Positions 7,763 to 16,196 of a stretch of 42,706 bases of DNA are shown piece by piece. Position 1 is the first letter of the stretch. Every line of letters begins with the position of its first letter. Made by a program: the position numbers and the translations under genes. The DNA is from Syntrophomonas sp. DTU019 (GTDB taxonomy: Bacteria; Bacillota; Syntrophomonadia; Syntrophomonadales; Syntrophomonadaceae), in assembly GCA_001512785.1 (NCBI GenBank), contig LFSQ01000086.1:1-42706 (forward strand), in the 5' to 3' direction. Below the pieces are notes generated by a model. The model ran no database searches, was not told the origin of the DNA, and saw only the letters and a program-made list of their open reading frames with translations.

Positions 7763-8821
7763 TTATGCATTCTGTTGCAACGACAAAAAATGCATGACAA
7801 TACCTATCATAGCAAAGAACCCCAGATAGCCGCAGATTGGCAGGATAATGCCGATGAGCTCTTTAAAGCCGACAATACTCCCCATGAAAGCTGTAGCCAT
7901 CAATGCCGGGATAAGGGTGGTTCCCTTTACATTTTTAATCTTCTTTATGCGGTAAGTCACTCCGAAAAGGCAGGATAATGAACTCCCGAACATTCCGCAA
8001 AACAGTAGCACGGCATAGACCAATCCCCATATGGGATGTATCCTCTCGGCCAGGGTAAGCATGGGGAGTTCTGTCCCTGCCAGGGCAGGTTGATTAAAGA
8101 TCAAAGGGAGCAAAATACACGCGAAAATGATCAACAGTTGTAAGGCCCCCTGAAAAACCCCGCGATGAATGATTCTGTCTCCTGCTACTTCCGGGGCTAT
8201 AGGTACCAGTATGGAGATTATCACCATCATATTGTAGGATACAAATAGAATCGCCGAGAACAGCCAGTTGCCGAGTAAAGGATTTTCTTGGGAAAACGGC
8301 CTGGCAACCATATTGCTGCCGCCAATAAAGACGAATGACAAAATGCCTGAAATTACGGCAACCACAATCAAAACGGGAACTGTGATGCTAAAAGCGGTCA
8401 ATACCCCTCTAGCTTCCCACAGTGCCACCACCCCCAGGAAAACAGTCATCAGCACATTGCCAATGAGCGCAGGAATGCTCAAGACCTGGTTCAGCAGCGC
8501 TCCGGCCCCCGCTATCATAATGACTATCACCCCGAACAAGAAAAAGACAAATACCCCGCCAAATACTGCCCGAAGCCAGGGTATTTCTTTTCTTACAATG
8601 ATTTTGTCAAACTCTGTAATGCCGGTTCGGTTTGCAATCTTCATAACCAGGCAGCTGAGCAGCAACAACATCAGCACTGCCAGAAGCATTCCCATCAATC
8701 CATAACTGCCAAAGACCGCAAAGAACTGCATCAGTTCCTGCCCTGATACAAACCCAGCCCCGAGTATACTCCCGGTAAAAGCCATGGCTATCTGTCGTGA
8801 GGTTATACTATTTATTTGCAC
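7763..8821 (-). CDS. YkvI-family membrane transporter
   Basis: A hydrophobic protein with about ten membrane segments that resembles the YkvI family (APC/LeuT-like fold, annotated as membrane proteins of unknown substrate, distantly related to branched-chain amino-acid symporters). The first helix has TGSILGAGFVSGQEL, a typical substrate/Na+-site start. I place the start at GTG 8821, since AAGGAAG lies 8 bases upstream and the protein then begins MQINSITSRQIAMAF as relatives do. An ATG at 8896 would add 25 basic residues with no good ribosome binding site. The gene is monocistronic. Substrate unknown. Confidence 0.8.
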   Translation of the reverse strand: MQINSITSRQIAMAFTGSILGAGFVSGQELMQFFAVFGSYGLMGMLLAVLMLLLLSCLVMKIANRTGITEFDKIIVRKEIPWLRAVFGGVFVFFLFGVIVIMIAGAGALLNQVLSIPALIGNVLMTVFLGVVALWEARGVLTAFSITVPVLIVVAVISGILSFVFIGGSNMVARPFSQENPLLGNWLFSAILFVSYNMMVIISILVPIAPEVAGDRIIHRGVFQGALQLLIIFACILLPLIFNQPALAGTELPMLTLAERIHPIWGLVYAVLLFCGMFGSSLSCLFGVTYRIKKIKNVKGTTLIPALMATAFMGSIVGFKELIGIILPICGYLGFFAMIGIVMHFLSLQQNA

Positions 8822-9464
8822 ATGAATAACTTCCTTATCTTTTTTTACTCTTCTGGTCAAACTTTTCACTAACTTGCTATTGCATAGGACTGCCATACCT
8901 ACCGCATTAACCTAATAATACCATTAACCGAACCGGGAAAATCTGTCTTTGTTAATTAAACCGGATTGCAAGAAAAACACCCCACAAGTGATACCAACCT
9001 TGCAGGACTAAGCATGCAACACTTCTATACTGGGGCTATAAGCGCAATTAGACCGGTTAACTATAAAATCACCAGGTATTACATGGCACCATGGGCTCAA
9101 TCCGGTAAAATCACTAAACAGCCGGAAATCCGAACCATCGATCAAGGGAATGCCCAGGTGTCATGTGGAAAAATTTTTCCTATTTTAAAAAGCCCATAAT
9201 ATTGGGGTTTGAAGGCTCAGGCAAAGCTCCTCAGCCAGGCTTTGCCACAATTCTGCCACAATTATACTATATGCTTGTTTTTGTAGAGTTCTCGCAGTGC
9301 CGTTTTTACTGCATTAGTCAATCTTGTACCGTAGTTTTCCTTTATACTGCCTTAATAAAGGCTTTTTGCTAAAGGGGGGATGGCCTGACGAAGTAATCGC
9401 GTCCACCTGATGATGCCAAAAGGCATTATCCGCGGATTAATAAGTCACAGTGATCAAAGACAAG
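8822..9464 (+). other. Long intergenic region: no gene, leads into the riboswitch
   Basis: No supported coding frame on either strand. It holds an 8-bp hairpin (GGCAAAGC 9220-9227 with GCTTTGCC 9239-9246) without a strong T-run, a possible -10 TATACT near 9341, and a small AATGCC/GGCATT-type hairpin near 9410-9426 just before the riboswitch core. The promoter of the importer operon is probably between 9320 and 9370. Confidence 0.4.
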
Positions 9465-9592
9465 AATAGGCCGAAGCCTCGGAGTCGAGACGCGGGGGAA
9501 CCAATTAATGGGGCGAGTTTTCAAAAACCCGATAAGCGGTTTTGGAATAGGGCTAACCCTGGCCCGAGCCCGTCAGCTAACCTCGTAGGCAG
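9465..9592 (+). ncRNA. c-di-AMP riboswitch (ydaO/yuaA class)
   Basis: The conserved elements of the ydaO class are present in order: GAGACGCGGGGGAACCAAT (about 9487-9505), a variable arm with GGGGCGAG, AGGGCTAACCCT, and the diagnostic block CCCGTCAGCTAACCTCGTAG (about 9569-9588). This RNA binds two c-di-AMP molecules and normally switches expression off, mostly in front of potassium and osmolyte transport or cell-wall genes. The downstream glycine-betaine importer is a classic target. A terminator follows at 9618, so control is probably transcriptional. The 5' boundary is approximate. Confidence 0.93.
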
Positions 9593-9617
9593 GAATAGGG
9601 ATTTTAGATGTTAAGCA

Positions 9618-9645
9618 GGCTGCCCTCTGCAGCCATCAATTTTTT
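9618..9645 (+). terminator. Riboswitch expression-platform terminator
   Basis: GGCTGC (9618-9623), loop CCTCT and GCAGCC (9629-9634) are followed by ATCAATTTTTT. It lies between the c-di-AMP aptamer and the binding-protein gene, so ligand binding is expected to favour it and stop transcription when c-di-AMP is high. Confidence 0.7.
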
Positions 9646-9743
9646 CATCATACCTTTCTATTCTGTTCTGCTTCATATGCATATTTCTCCTATCTTAAGC
9701 TCTCTCCGGCTGACCGTGGCTTCAGGCCGGTAGGAGGTATTCC

Positions 9744-10805
9744 ATGAACACAATTAAATCATTTTCTGGCCAGAGTACCGTTAGACTTTTGTCGTTTTTT
9801 CTGTTGATCATTTTTGGATTGTTCGCGGCAGGGTGCGGCGGAAGCGGCAGCACCACCGGCGATGGGGAGCAAAAGGAAAAACTGGTAATGGCCGATGTAT
9901 CCTGGGATAGCGTCAAAGTTCACAATCGTATTGTGGGATTTATCCTGCAGCATGGCTATGGCTATCCTGAACCGCAGTACACCTTTGGCGAAACTCTGCC
10001 TCTGCTGCAGGGTATGAGCAGGGGTGACATTGACATAACCATGGAAGTATGGAAGGACAATTACGAAGAGCCCTGGAATGAATTGGTTTCCAGCGGGGCG
10101 ATCCTGGATCTGGGGTCAAATTATCCCGACGCTCCCCAGGGCTGGTATGTACCCACCTATATGATAAAAGGCGACCCTGAGCGGGGTATTGAGCCGATGG
10201 CGCCGGATCTAAAATCGGTTTTTGATCTGCCCCGTTACTGGCAGCTTTTCAAAGACCCGGAAGTACCCACTAAAGGGCGATTGCACAATAGCCCTCCTGG
10301 ATGGGCTGTGACTGGTATCAATGAAGCCAAATTCAAAACTTATGGATTAGACCAGACCTTTAATCTTTTCAGCACCGGTTCCGATACCGCTCTGGCCACT
10401 TCGATGGTTGCAGCCTATGAAAAGGGACAGCCCTGGGTGGGCTATTACTGGGAACCTACCTGGGTTATGGGGCAATTGGATATGACCATGCTGGAAGAAC
10501 CCGAATACAATGCCGAAGTATACAATGATCCCAACAACCGCGGCTGTGCCTTTCCCGCCGCCCAGGTATTAAAAGGGGTTCACTCCAGCCTGAAAGACAG
10601 AGCCCCTGAGGTAGTGGAATTAGTTTCTAAATACCAGACCAGTCTGGAAGAAAATAACGATTTCCTGGCCTACATGCAGGAAAATAACGGTGATGCCCAA
10701 GAAGCCGCCATTTATTTCTTGAAGAAGTACCCGGAGCGATGGAAGAGCTGGATTCCGGAGGAAGTTGCCCAGAAGGTGGAGCAGGCCTTAAACGAGGTGA
10801 ATTAG
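9744..10805 (+). CDS. proX: Glycine betaine/proline-type substrate-binding lipoprotein
   Basis: A 353-residue lipoprotein: positively charged start, hydrophobic stretch and lipobox FAAGC with the acylated cysteine at 31, then a Gly/Ser-rich linker and an OpuAC-type binding domain (KLVMADVSWDSVKVHNRIVGF...). It delivers compatible solutes such as glycine betaine to the ABC permease. The domain keeps several tryptophans and tyrosines (for example WYVPTY, GYYWEPTW) of the kind that form aromatic cages for quaternary amines. TAGGAGG lies 6-7 bases before the ATG. It is the first gene of a three-gene operon under c-di-AMP control. Exact ligand (betaine, proline betaine, carnitine, choline) is not resolved. 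Confidence 0.9.
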   Translation: MNTIKSFSGQSTVRLLSFFLLIIFGLFAAGCGGSGSTTGDGEQKEKLVMADVSWDSVKVHNRIVGFILQHGYGYPEPQYTFGETLPLLQGMSRGDIDITMEVWKDNYEEPWNELVSSGAILDLGSNYPDAPQGWYVPTYMIKGDPERGIEPMAPDLKSVFDLPRYWQLFKDPEVPTKGRLHNSPPGWAVTGINEAKFKTYGLDQTFNLFSTGSDTALATSMVAAYEKGQPWVGYYWEPTWVMGQLDMTMLEEPEYNAEVYNDPNNRGCAFPAAQVLKGVHSSLKDRAPEVVELVSKYQTSLEENNDFLAYMQENNGDAQEAAIYFLKKYPERWKSWIPEEVAQKVEQALNEVN

Positions 10806-10807
10806 TT

Positions 10808-11737
10808 ATGACAGATAATCGCAATCATAGTATCCTTCTGGAAGTCAATAACTTGTGGAAAGTGTTCGGCAAACCGACTACAGATATTGACCTGAATGAT
10901 GCCGATTCATTTGATAGACTGCAAAATGACGGTGTAGTAGCAGCGGTACGCAATGTATCCTTTAAGCTCAAGCGTGGTGAGGTTTTTGTTATCATGGGCC
11001 TATCGGGCAGCGGAAAATCCACCCTGATCCGCTGCATTCCACGGCTTATTGAACCTACCCATGGTGAGATAAAGGTTAATGGTCGCAATGTCTTGGATTT
11101 GGACAAGAAAGAGCTAATCGATTTTCGCCGCCGTGAGACAGCTATGGTGTTTCAGCATTATGGCTTGCTCCCTCATCGTAATGTCATTGAGAATGTGGCC
11201 TTTGGCTTGAAATTATGCGGGGTAGCTCCCCGGGAAAGACAGGAACTGGCCAAGCAGGCCATCGCCCAGGTAGGATTGGAGGGCTGGGAGGATTATTATC
11301 CTGCCCAGCTTTCAGGAGGTATGCGGCAAAGGGTCGGAATCGCCAGGGCCTTGGTCCAGCAGAGCGATCTCCTTTTGATGGATGAGCCCTTCAGCGGCCT
11401 GGATCCTTTGATCCGCCGGGAGATGCAGGATACCCTGATCGATTTGCAAAAGAAACTCAACCGCACTATCCTGTTTGTAACCCACGACCTGAGCGAGGCC
11501 ATTCGCCTGGGTGACACTATGGCGGTGATGCGCGACGGGAAATTCATACAACAAGGAACCCCGGCAGACATAATGAACAACCCCGCTGATGAATATGTGG
11601 AGCGTTTCGTGCAAGACGCCAGATCCCTTGTGCCAGGCAGCAGCAGTCAGGCACTTCGCTGGCCCAGGCGCACCGTCAAGCCTTCTTCCCGGCCAGGTGC
11701 AGCAGCGGTTCCCTTGCCGGTGCCTTCTGGGAGGTGA
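10808..11737 (+). CDS. proV: Glycine betaine ABC importer, ATP-binding subunit
   Basis: A 309-residue ABC ATPase of the ProV/OpuAA group. Walker A GLSGSGKST is at 64-72, followed by the Q-loop (VFQHYGLLPHRNV), signature LSGGMRQRVGIARAL, Walker B LLLMDEPFSGLD and the H-loop FVTHD. The N-terminal 50-residue extension before the core strand is typical of the OpuA group. The paired CBS domains of OpuAA/ProV, which sense ionic strength, are missing: the protein ends in about 50 residues rich in Pro, Arg and Ser. GAGGTGA precedes ATG 10808, 2 bases after the previous stop. It energises osmolyte uptake with the next-gene permease. Confidence 0.92.
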   Translation: MTDNRNHSILLEVNNLWKVFGKPTTDIDLNDADSFDRLQNDGVVAAVRNVSFKLKRGEVFVIMGLSGSGKSTLIRCIPRLIEPTHGEIKVNGRNVLDLDKKELIDFRRRETAMVFQHYGLLPHRNVIENVAFGLKLCGVAPRERQELAKQAIAQVGLEGWEDYYPAQLSGGMRQRVGIARALVQQSDLLLMDEPFSGLDPLIRREMQDTLIDLQKKLNRTILFVTHDLSEAIRLGDTMAVMRDGKFIQQGTPADIMNNPADEYVERFVQDARSLVPGSSSQALRWPRRTVKPSSRPGAAAVPLPVPSGR

Positions 11738-11742
11738 CAACA

Positions 11743-12594
11743 ATGTTTCCAGAAGCATGGGAGTATAGTCTAGCGCCGTACATGGACGCTCTGGTGAAGT
11801 GGATGGTGGCATCGTGGGGGCCATTTTTTGACACCATATCCAACCTGGTGTTAAGTATGCTGATGCAAATTGAATATGTTTTGAAATGGATGCCCTGGTG
11901 GGGTTGGATTTTATTGGTTACATTTATTTCCTGGCGCCTCACCAAAAACCTATACAAAACCCTGCTGCCAGGCATCCTGGTTTTTAGCATTGGTGTCTTC
12001 GGGTTATGGGAAGTGGCTATGGAGACCCTGGGAATTGTGGTGGTGGCAGTGTTGATTTCATTGCTGTTTGGTATTCCCCTGGGCATTGCCATGGCTAGCT
12101 ATGATCGCTTCAATACGTTGATAACTCCGGTCTTGGACGCCATGCAGACCATGCCCAGCCTGGTCTATCTTATTCCCGCTCTGATGTTGTTCGGTCTGGG
12201 CAAGGTGCCTGCGGTCTTCGCCACTGTGGTCTATGCCCTGCCACCGGTTGTAAGGCTTACCAACCTGGGTATCCGTCAGGTATCCATGGATATACAGGAG
12301 GCTGCCCTGGCGTTTGGGGCCTCGACCTGGCAAATGCTTAAAGAGGTGCGCCTGCCTCTGGCCATGCCCAGCATCCTGGCTGGAATCAACCAGACCACCA
12401 TGCTGGCTTTATCCATGGTGGTAATCGCCAGCATGATAGGAGCCGGCGGTCTTGGTGAAGAGGTACTCAAGGCTACCAACCGGGTTGCGGCAGGAAAAGG
12501 CTTTGAAGCCGGATGGGCCATTGTGGTGCTGGCTATAGTAATTGACCGCATATCACAGGCCACCGCCAAGAGCTGGGAACCCCCCCAGAGGTGA
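11743..12594 (+). CDS. proW: Glycine betaine ABC importer, permease subunit
   Basis: A 283-residue permease of the ProW/OpuAB group with about seven membrane segments and the EAA loop typical of importers (residues around 190-215, QEAALAFGASTWQMLKEVRLP). GGGAGG at 11729-11734 stands 8 bases before ATG 11743. A GTG at 11734 is in frame but overlaps that site and is less likely. The gene overlaps none of the ATPase coding region, yet its ribosome binding site lies inside it, so the three genes form one transcript. With the binding protein and ATPase it completes an osmoprotectant importer. Confidence 0.92.
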   Translation: MFPEAWEYSLAPYMDALVKWMVASWGPFFDTISNLVLSMLMQIEYVLKWMPWWGWILLVTFISWRLTKNLYKTLLPGILVFSIGVFGLWEVAMETLGIVVVAVLISLLFGIPLGIAMASYDRFNTLITPVLDAMQTMPSLVYLIPALMLFGLGKVPAVFATVVYALPPVVRLTNLGIRQVSMDIQEAALAFGASTWQMLKEVRLPLAMPSILAGINQTTMLALSMVVIASMIGAGGLGEEVLKATNRVAAGKGFEAGWAIVVLAIVIDRISQATAKSWEPPQR

Positions 12595-12599
12595 CGACT

Positions 12600-12619
12600 C
12601 CCCGGGCTAAAGCCCGGGG
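12600..12619 (+). terminator. GC-rich hairpin after the importer operon
   Basis: CCCCGGGC (12600-12607), loop TAAA, GCCCGGGG (12612-12619): a perfect 8-bp stem starting 5 bases after the permease stop. The following T-run is poor (CTTCTCGG), so it may act as an RNA stabiliser or weak terminator. Confidence 0.5.
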
Positions 12620-12805
12620 CTTCTCGGTTCACCTAACCTGCTACAACTGCGAAACAACCCATAGTATTTACTGTTCTTCTTAGTGACTGTGACAATCTTG
12701 ACTATGCCAGGCAGATCCCGATGAAGTTTAATTTCCGGAATGAATTCCGAGGTTTTTCCTCGCTAATCCGCATAAAAACTATGTCATAAACAGCAGCTGA
12801 CGCTT

Positions 12806-12839
12806 GCAGGGAGATTCGCATGATTCTCCCTGCTTCTTT
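12806..12839 (+). terminator. Intrinsic terminator downstream of the importer operon
   Basis: GCAGGGAGA (12806-12814) pairs perfectly with TCTCCCTGC (12825-12833), followed by TTCTTTA. It points in the plus direction, about 210 bases after the permease stop. The intervening 12620-12805 stretch and 12840-12981 hold no recognisable gene. Confidence 0.6.
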
Positions 12840-12981
12840 ATGGGCTTTACTTACGATGATAGGCCACTGACTCAATCACCTGTACCAGGCCTGGCAGATA
12901 ATTGACTGGCCTTAATAACAGCGGTTATGAGAAGTGTAAAAGGAAGCAAAATGACATTCTGATTTCCTCCTGCCGGCATAC

Positions 12982-14337
12982 TTATACGAACTTAAATATT
13001 ACCGGGAATGCGAAGGCTACGAATGCCGTCCAGATAACATACACATTCAGATAATCAGTCTGCCATTTTTCCAATCTGACAAAGCTTATTCTCCTCTTGA
13101 AATACCTTACATACATCCAGGCCAGACCGGCCAGGTTGCCCAGGAGGATCAGGTTTTCGCCCAGGGCGGCTACTTTGTTGGGGGTGATGCCGAAGGCCTG
13201 GAGCCGGGAAACAATGGCCGACAGGGCCACTGCGTCAATGATCAAGGCAGTTAATATCAGGGCCAGGTTAAGATAGTCGAACAGGTTGACCGGCTGGTTG
13301 ATGTCCCGGGCAGAGATCACATACAGGACCAGGCCCAATATCATGGCCAGCATAAAATCGAAGGCGATCAGGAATTCCCTTTCCGCAAAAGGACTCTGAC
13401 CGGTAGCCACCATCACCGCCAGGAAAACGATCATAGCCAGCAAAAACAGCGGGCTGAATATCTTGGCCAGGATAGGGGCAAAATTCTCGACCACGCTCTT
13501 CTTGGCATCTGCCAGGTAAATGCTGATCAGGGCCGCCGCACATCCTCCATAAATGATCAGGTATTTCTCGAAAAAGCGCTCCGCATCAATGCCGATGGAT
13601 TTGAAAATGGCAATGATGAACCCGCCCAAAACTACCACTCCCGCCATTACCAGCACCGCGTAGATGAAGCTCTCCCCGCTGAAGCGGATGAAATTCATGC
13701 GCCCCTGCCGGCCCTGCCAATCACGGCCAATATACGCTACCCCGGTGAGCAGCCACAAGAACATGGCCAGGTGCATGCCGCTGAGCATTGCGGTATGATG
13801 CGGAGCATAAGAGGGGTATAGATTGATGAGCACCGCCGACAAGGCAAATATGCCGAGAATTCGCCGCCAGGCCGCAGTTTCGGCCCCTCGTTTGACCAGG
13901 AAAAACACCGAGATAAAGGGGAGAATGAATAAGCTCAGATTCCTGACATAGTACAAGTCAGGATTGGCTGTGAACCATTTCAGGCTCAATAGTTCGGGCA
14001 GCTTGATCAGGGTTCCGGCCAAAAGCGAAAACAGCACCACCATAATGATATCGCGCCGGTTCTGCCATCCTGCCTGCGGGTCGACCGGATCGAGCATGAA
14101 ATGCTTCCACAGGTTGGCAGTGTTGACTTTGGCATATTCCCGGGAAATAGCATCAGCATTGCCCAGGCGTTTTACGCTGATCAAAAAGGCCTCGTCAGGG
14201 CTGAGCCCTGAGGTTATCAGATCATCGATTTCATCACGCAGGTGGCTCTCCAGCTCGCTGATGTCGGATTCAGTAAAGTTGCCCCGGGCTCTCAAATGAT
14301 CGCGCCAGGAATTTATCTGGGCTTCCAAGTCAAACAT
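12982..14337 (-). CDS. Permease-prefix-domain membrane protein, PadR partner
   Basis: A 451-residue protein. Residues 1-75 are a helical permease prefix/HAAS-like domain (LEAQINSWRDHLRARGNFT..., with LRDEIDDLITSGLSPDEAF), the soluble module often encoded next to PadR regulators. Residues about 95-450 contain roughly eleven membrane segments in a DUF4153-like arrangement. Such proteins are thought to be co-regulated partners of PadR repressors; the transported or sensed molecule is unknown. AGGAGGG lies 5 bases before ATG 14337, which is preferred over the ATG one codon upstream. The padR gene is 70 bases upstream on the same strand. Confidence 0.8.
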   Translation of the reverse strand: MFDLEAQINSWRDHLRARGNFTESDISELESHLRDEIDDLITSGLSPDEAFLISVKRLGNADAISREYAKVNTANLWKHFMLDPVDPQAGWQNRRDIIMVVLFSLLAGTLIKLPELLSLKWFTANPDLYYVRNLSLFILPFISVFFLVKRGAETAAWRRILGIFALSAVLINLYPSYAPHHTAMLSGMHLAMFLWLLTGVAYIGRDWQGRQGRMNFIRFSGESFIYAVLVMAGVVVLGGFIIAIFKSIGIDAERFFEKYLIIYGGCAAALISIYLADAKKSVVENFAPILAKIFSPLFLLAMIVFLAVMVATGQSPFAEREFLIAFDFMLAMILGLVLYVISARDINQPVNLFDYLNLALILTALIIDAVALSAIVSRLQAFGITPNKVAALGENLILLGNLAGLAWMYVRYFKRRISFVRLEKWQTDYLNVYVIWTAFVAFAFPVIFKFV

Positions 14338-14410
14338 CATAACCCTCCTACTTCCCTATTCCGGGATTTTTATTTGGTGTCAAAACCGCTATACATCATC
14401 ACCTAAATGC

Positions 14411-14749
14411 TTAAGAATCGGTCTGTTCAGACCAGGTTTTGGCCAGGGTCGCTATTACAACTTCCCACTGCTTCTTTTGTATTTCCAACTCCTCCAGTCC
14501 ACGTGGTCTGATACGATAATACTTGCGCTGCCGCCCCGATTCTGACTTCTGCCAGTAGGACTCGATCAAGCCCTGCTCTTCGAGGCGGTGTAAAACCGGG
14601 TAAAGCATCCCCTCGGTCCAAATCAATTCGTTATTGGACATCTCCTTCACCCGCTTGATGATTGCATAGCCATAGTTGTCGCTCTCCTTGAGAATGGCCA
14701 GAATAAGAGGGGTAGCCGATGCGGCCGTCAGGTCTTTGGATACATTCAT
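14411..14749 (-). CDS. PadR-family transcriptional repressor
   Basis: A 112-residue PadR regulator: winged helix with the family's LAILKESDNYGYAIIKRV start, WTEGMLYPVLHRLEEQGLI recognition region and wing (SGRQRKYYRI), then a short C-terminal dimerisation helix. PadR proteins of this size repress their own operon and release it on binding a ligand or on membrane stress. ATG 14749 has GAGGGGG about 6 bases upstream. It lies upstream of, and probably in one operon with, the permease-prefix protein. A palindrome overlapping its promoter is the likely operator. Confidence 0.9.
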   Translation of the reverse strand: MNVSKDLTAASATPLILAILKESDNYGYAIIKRVKEMSNNELIWTEGMLYPVLHRLEEQGLIESYWQKSESGRQRKYYRIRPRGLEELEIQKKQWEVVIATLAKTWSEQTDS

Positions 14750-14762
14750 CAAATACCCCCTC

Positions 14763-14818
14763 TATACCTAGCTGTTCTATGTATTATATTATATACCTAG
14801 CTTCTCTAGGTATGTCAA
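14763..14818 (-). promoter_or_regulatory. PadR promoter with embedded inverted-repeat operator
   Basis: On the minus strand TTGACA (14813-14818) and TATATA (14790-14795) are 17 bases apart, a near-perfect promoter. The spacer contains ATACCTAG (14793-14800) and CTAGGTAT (14806-14813), a perfect 8-bp inverted repeat. A further TATACCTAGCT copy lies at 14763-14773, 29 bases from its twin at 14792-14802. Occupation by the PadR dimer would block polymerase, so autorepression is the natural reading. Confidence 0.7.
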
Positions 14819-14877
14819 AATTTTTTTCAATTATTCAGCCAATTGGACGGCCTGAATCAACAATAAAACCTCCCTTT

Positions 14878-14953
14878 GATGACAGATGGGGACGGTCCTT
14901 TTTTGTCAACTTTGGAAAAAGTTGACAAAAAAGGACCGTCCCCATCTGTCATC
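14878..14953. repeat. 33-bp perfect palindrome of the GGGGACGG family
   Basis: Bases 14878-14910 are the exact reverse complement of 14921-14953, with a 10-base loop. The arm contains GACAGATGGGGACGGTCC and then TTTTTTGTCAAC. The last base of the right arm is the final base of the stop codon (read on the minus strand) of the macrodomain gene. A half copy of the same motif lies at 40826-40850. In the minus direction the hairpin would form right after translation ends and could terminate or stabilise the transcript. Confidence 0.9.
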
Positions 14954-15462
14954 TATTCAGCAAAGGTGGCGAAAATCCTTTCAGCCAGCATCAGAGTCTG
15001 CTCATCATATATTGTCAAGTATACCTCCATTTCATGGGTATCTAGAAATTCGTTGATGGCGGAAATGGCAATGTGGATGGCCGGTTCTTTGGGATAGCCG
15101 AAAATCCCGGTAGAGATCAGGGGAAAAGCGATAGAGCGGCATTCGTGTTTTTTCGCCAGTTCCAGCGAGTTTTTATAACAGTTGTACAACAATTGGGCTT
15201 CATTGTGTGAACCGCCCTGCCATACCGGGCCTACGGTATGTATGATATAGCGCGCCAGCAGGGCGTAGCCTTTGGTTATAACACTTTCGCCAACCGGGCA
15301 TTTGCCGATACGATTGCATTCCTCTTGCAGCTGGTCAGCCCCGGCTGCAGCGAAAATCGCGCCGCATACGCCGCCTCCCATTCTCAAATTAACATTGGCC
15401 GCATTTACAATGGCATCTACCTGCATCTTAGTGATGTCAGCCTGAATAATCTTTAGTGGCAT
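14953..15462 (-). CDS. Macrodomain protein (O-acetyl-ADP-ribose deacetylase type)
   Basis: A 169-residue single macrodomain. It starts with ADITKMQVDAIVNAAN (residues 8-23), followed by the ligand loop LRMGGGVCGAIFAAAG, VITKGYALLARYIIHTVGP and LISTGIFGYP near 115, all matching the MacroD/YmdB branch that hydrolyses O-acetyl-ADP-ribose and mono-ADP-ribose esters. Length is typical. GGAGG lies about 8 bases before the ATG. It is a single gene whose stop codon touches the long palindrome. The hemerythrin gene lies 67 bases upstream on the same strand. Confidence 0.92.
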   Translation of the reverse strand: MPLKIIQADITKMQVDAIVNAANVNLRMGGGVCGAIFAAAGADQLQEECNRIGKCPVGESVITKGYALLARYIIHTVGPVWQGGSHNEAQLLYNCYKNSLELAKKHECRSIAFPLISTGIFGYPKEPAIHIAISAINEFLDTHEMEVYLTIYDEQTLMLAERIFATFAE

Positions 15463-15529
15463 AGCATATCCTCCTTTCGGGGTTTAAACTATGGTGCGGT
15501 GAAGCATACCATCCACTACCCTCAACTCT

Positions 15530-16063
15530 TTATAGGAACTCCCTGGCCCAACTGTCTATCATGGCATGCAGTTCTTCATGCACTCCATGCCCGATAATGC
15601 TCTCCTCGTATTGTTCGAACTTCTCAAACATATCATCCTGCTGGCTTTCGTCCAGCACTTTGTCAGCCATCACAAAAAGCACCTGGTTCTCCTTTTCGAT
15701 GTGCTTTCTCAAGAGGTCGCGGTACAGGCCAGCAGCCTGCTTAAATGCAGGCAGGTCCTGAGCTTCCAGGGCTTCACTCATGGTGGCTATATATTTCCTG
15801 CCCTCTTCATGTTCTTTGAGCATTACCCCTACAGGTCCGCCTTGGTTGGGAATCCCATGAGCTGTCAGGGCAGTGAAAAGATACTGTTCTTCTTTGCCGT
15901 GGTGGCATTTGTCGGCGAATATTTTGAGGAAGTACAGCAGTTCACCGTAAAATTTCAACTTATCCGCTTCCGGCTTGCTGCTGGACATGGCCTGATCCAG
16001 TATTTTCAAAACATGCAGAATGGCTTCATGTTCTTTTCTCAAATCCTGCGTTGCTTTTTCCAC
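15530..16063 (-). CDS. Hemerythrin-like HHE-domain protein
   Basis: A 177-residue four-helix protein with the di-iron ligand pattern of hemerythrin/HHE proteins: H12 (KEHEAIL), H54-H55 with E58 (CHHGKEE), H85 (LKEHEEGR), H121 with E125 (KHIEKENQVLF). It may bind oxygen, NO or handle iron. In anaerobes such proteins are usually linked to oxygen or nitrosative stress. GAGGGG stands 6 bases before GTG 16063, so I prefer this start to ATG 16081, which has no ribosome binding site. Confidence 0.88.
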   Translation of the reverse strand: MEKATQDLRKEHEAILHVLKILDQAMSSSKPEADKLKFYGELLYFLKIFADKCHHGKEEQYLFTALTAHGIPNQGGPVGVMLKEHEEGRKYIATMSEALEAQDLPAFKQAAGLYRDLLRKHIEKENQVLFVMADKVLDESQQDDMFEKFEQYEESIIGHGVHEELHAMIDSWAREFL

Positions 16064-16196
16064 ATAAATCCCCTCTTTCATCGTAATCTTATGGTCGCTT
16101 CCCGCCGACCCGGGTCAAAATGGTTGGCAATCCCTGTTAATTACCGGTATAGTTTACCTCTAGCATGCCGGGCTGTAAAAATCAAGCTGTACAGGT

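Noticed and set aside
9163-9372. Frame of about 70 codons upstream of the riboswitch
   Set aside because: No ribosome binding site, no family similarity, overlaps the likely promoter region.
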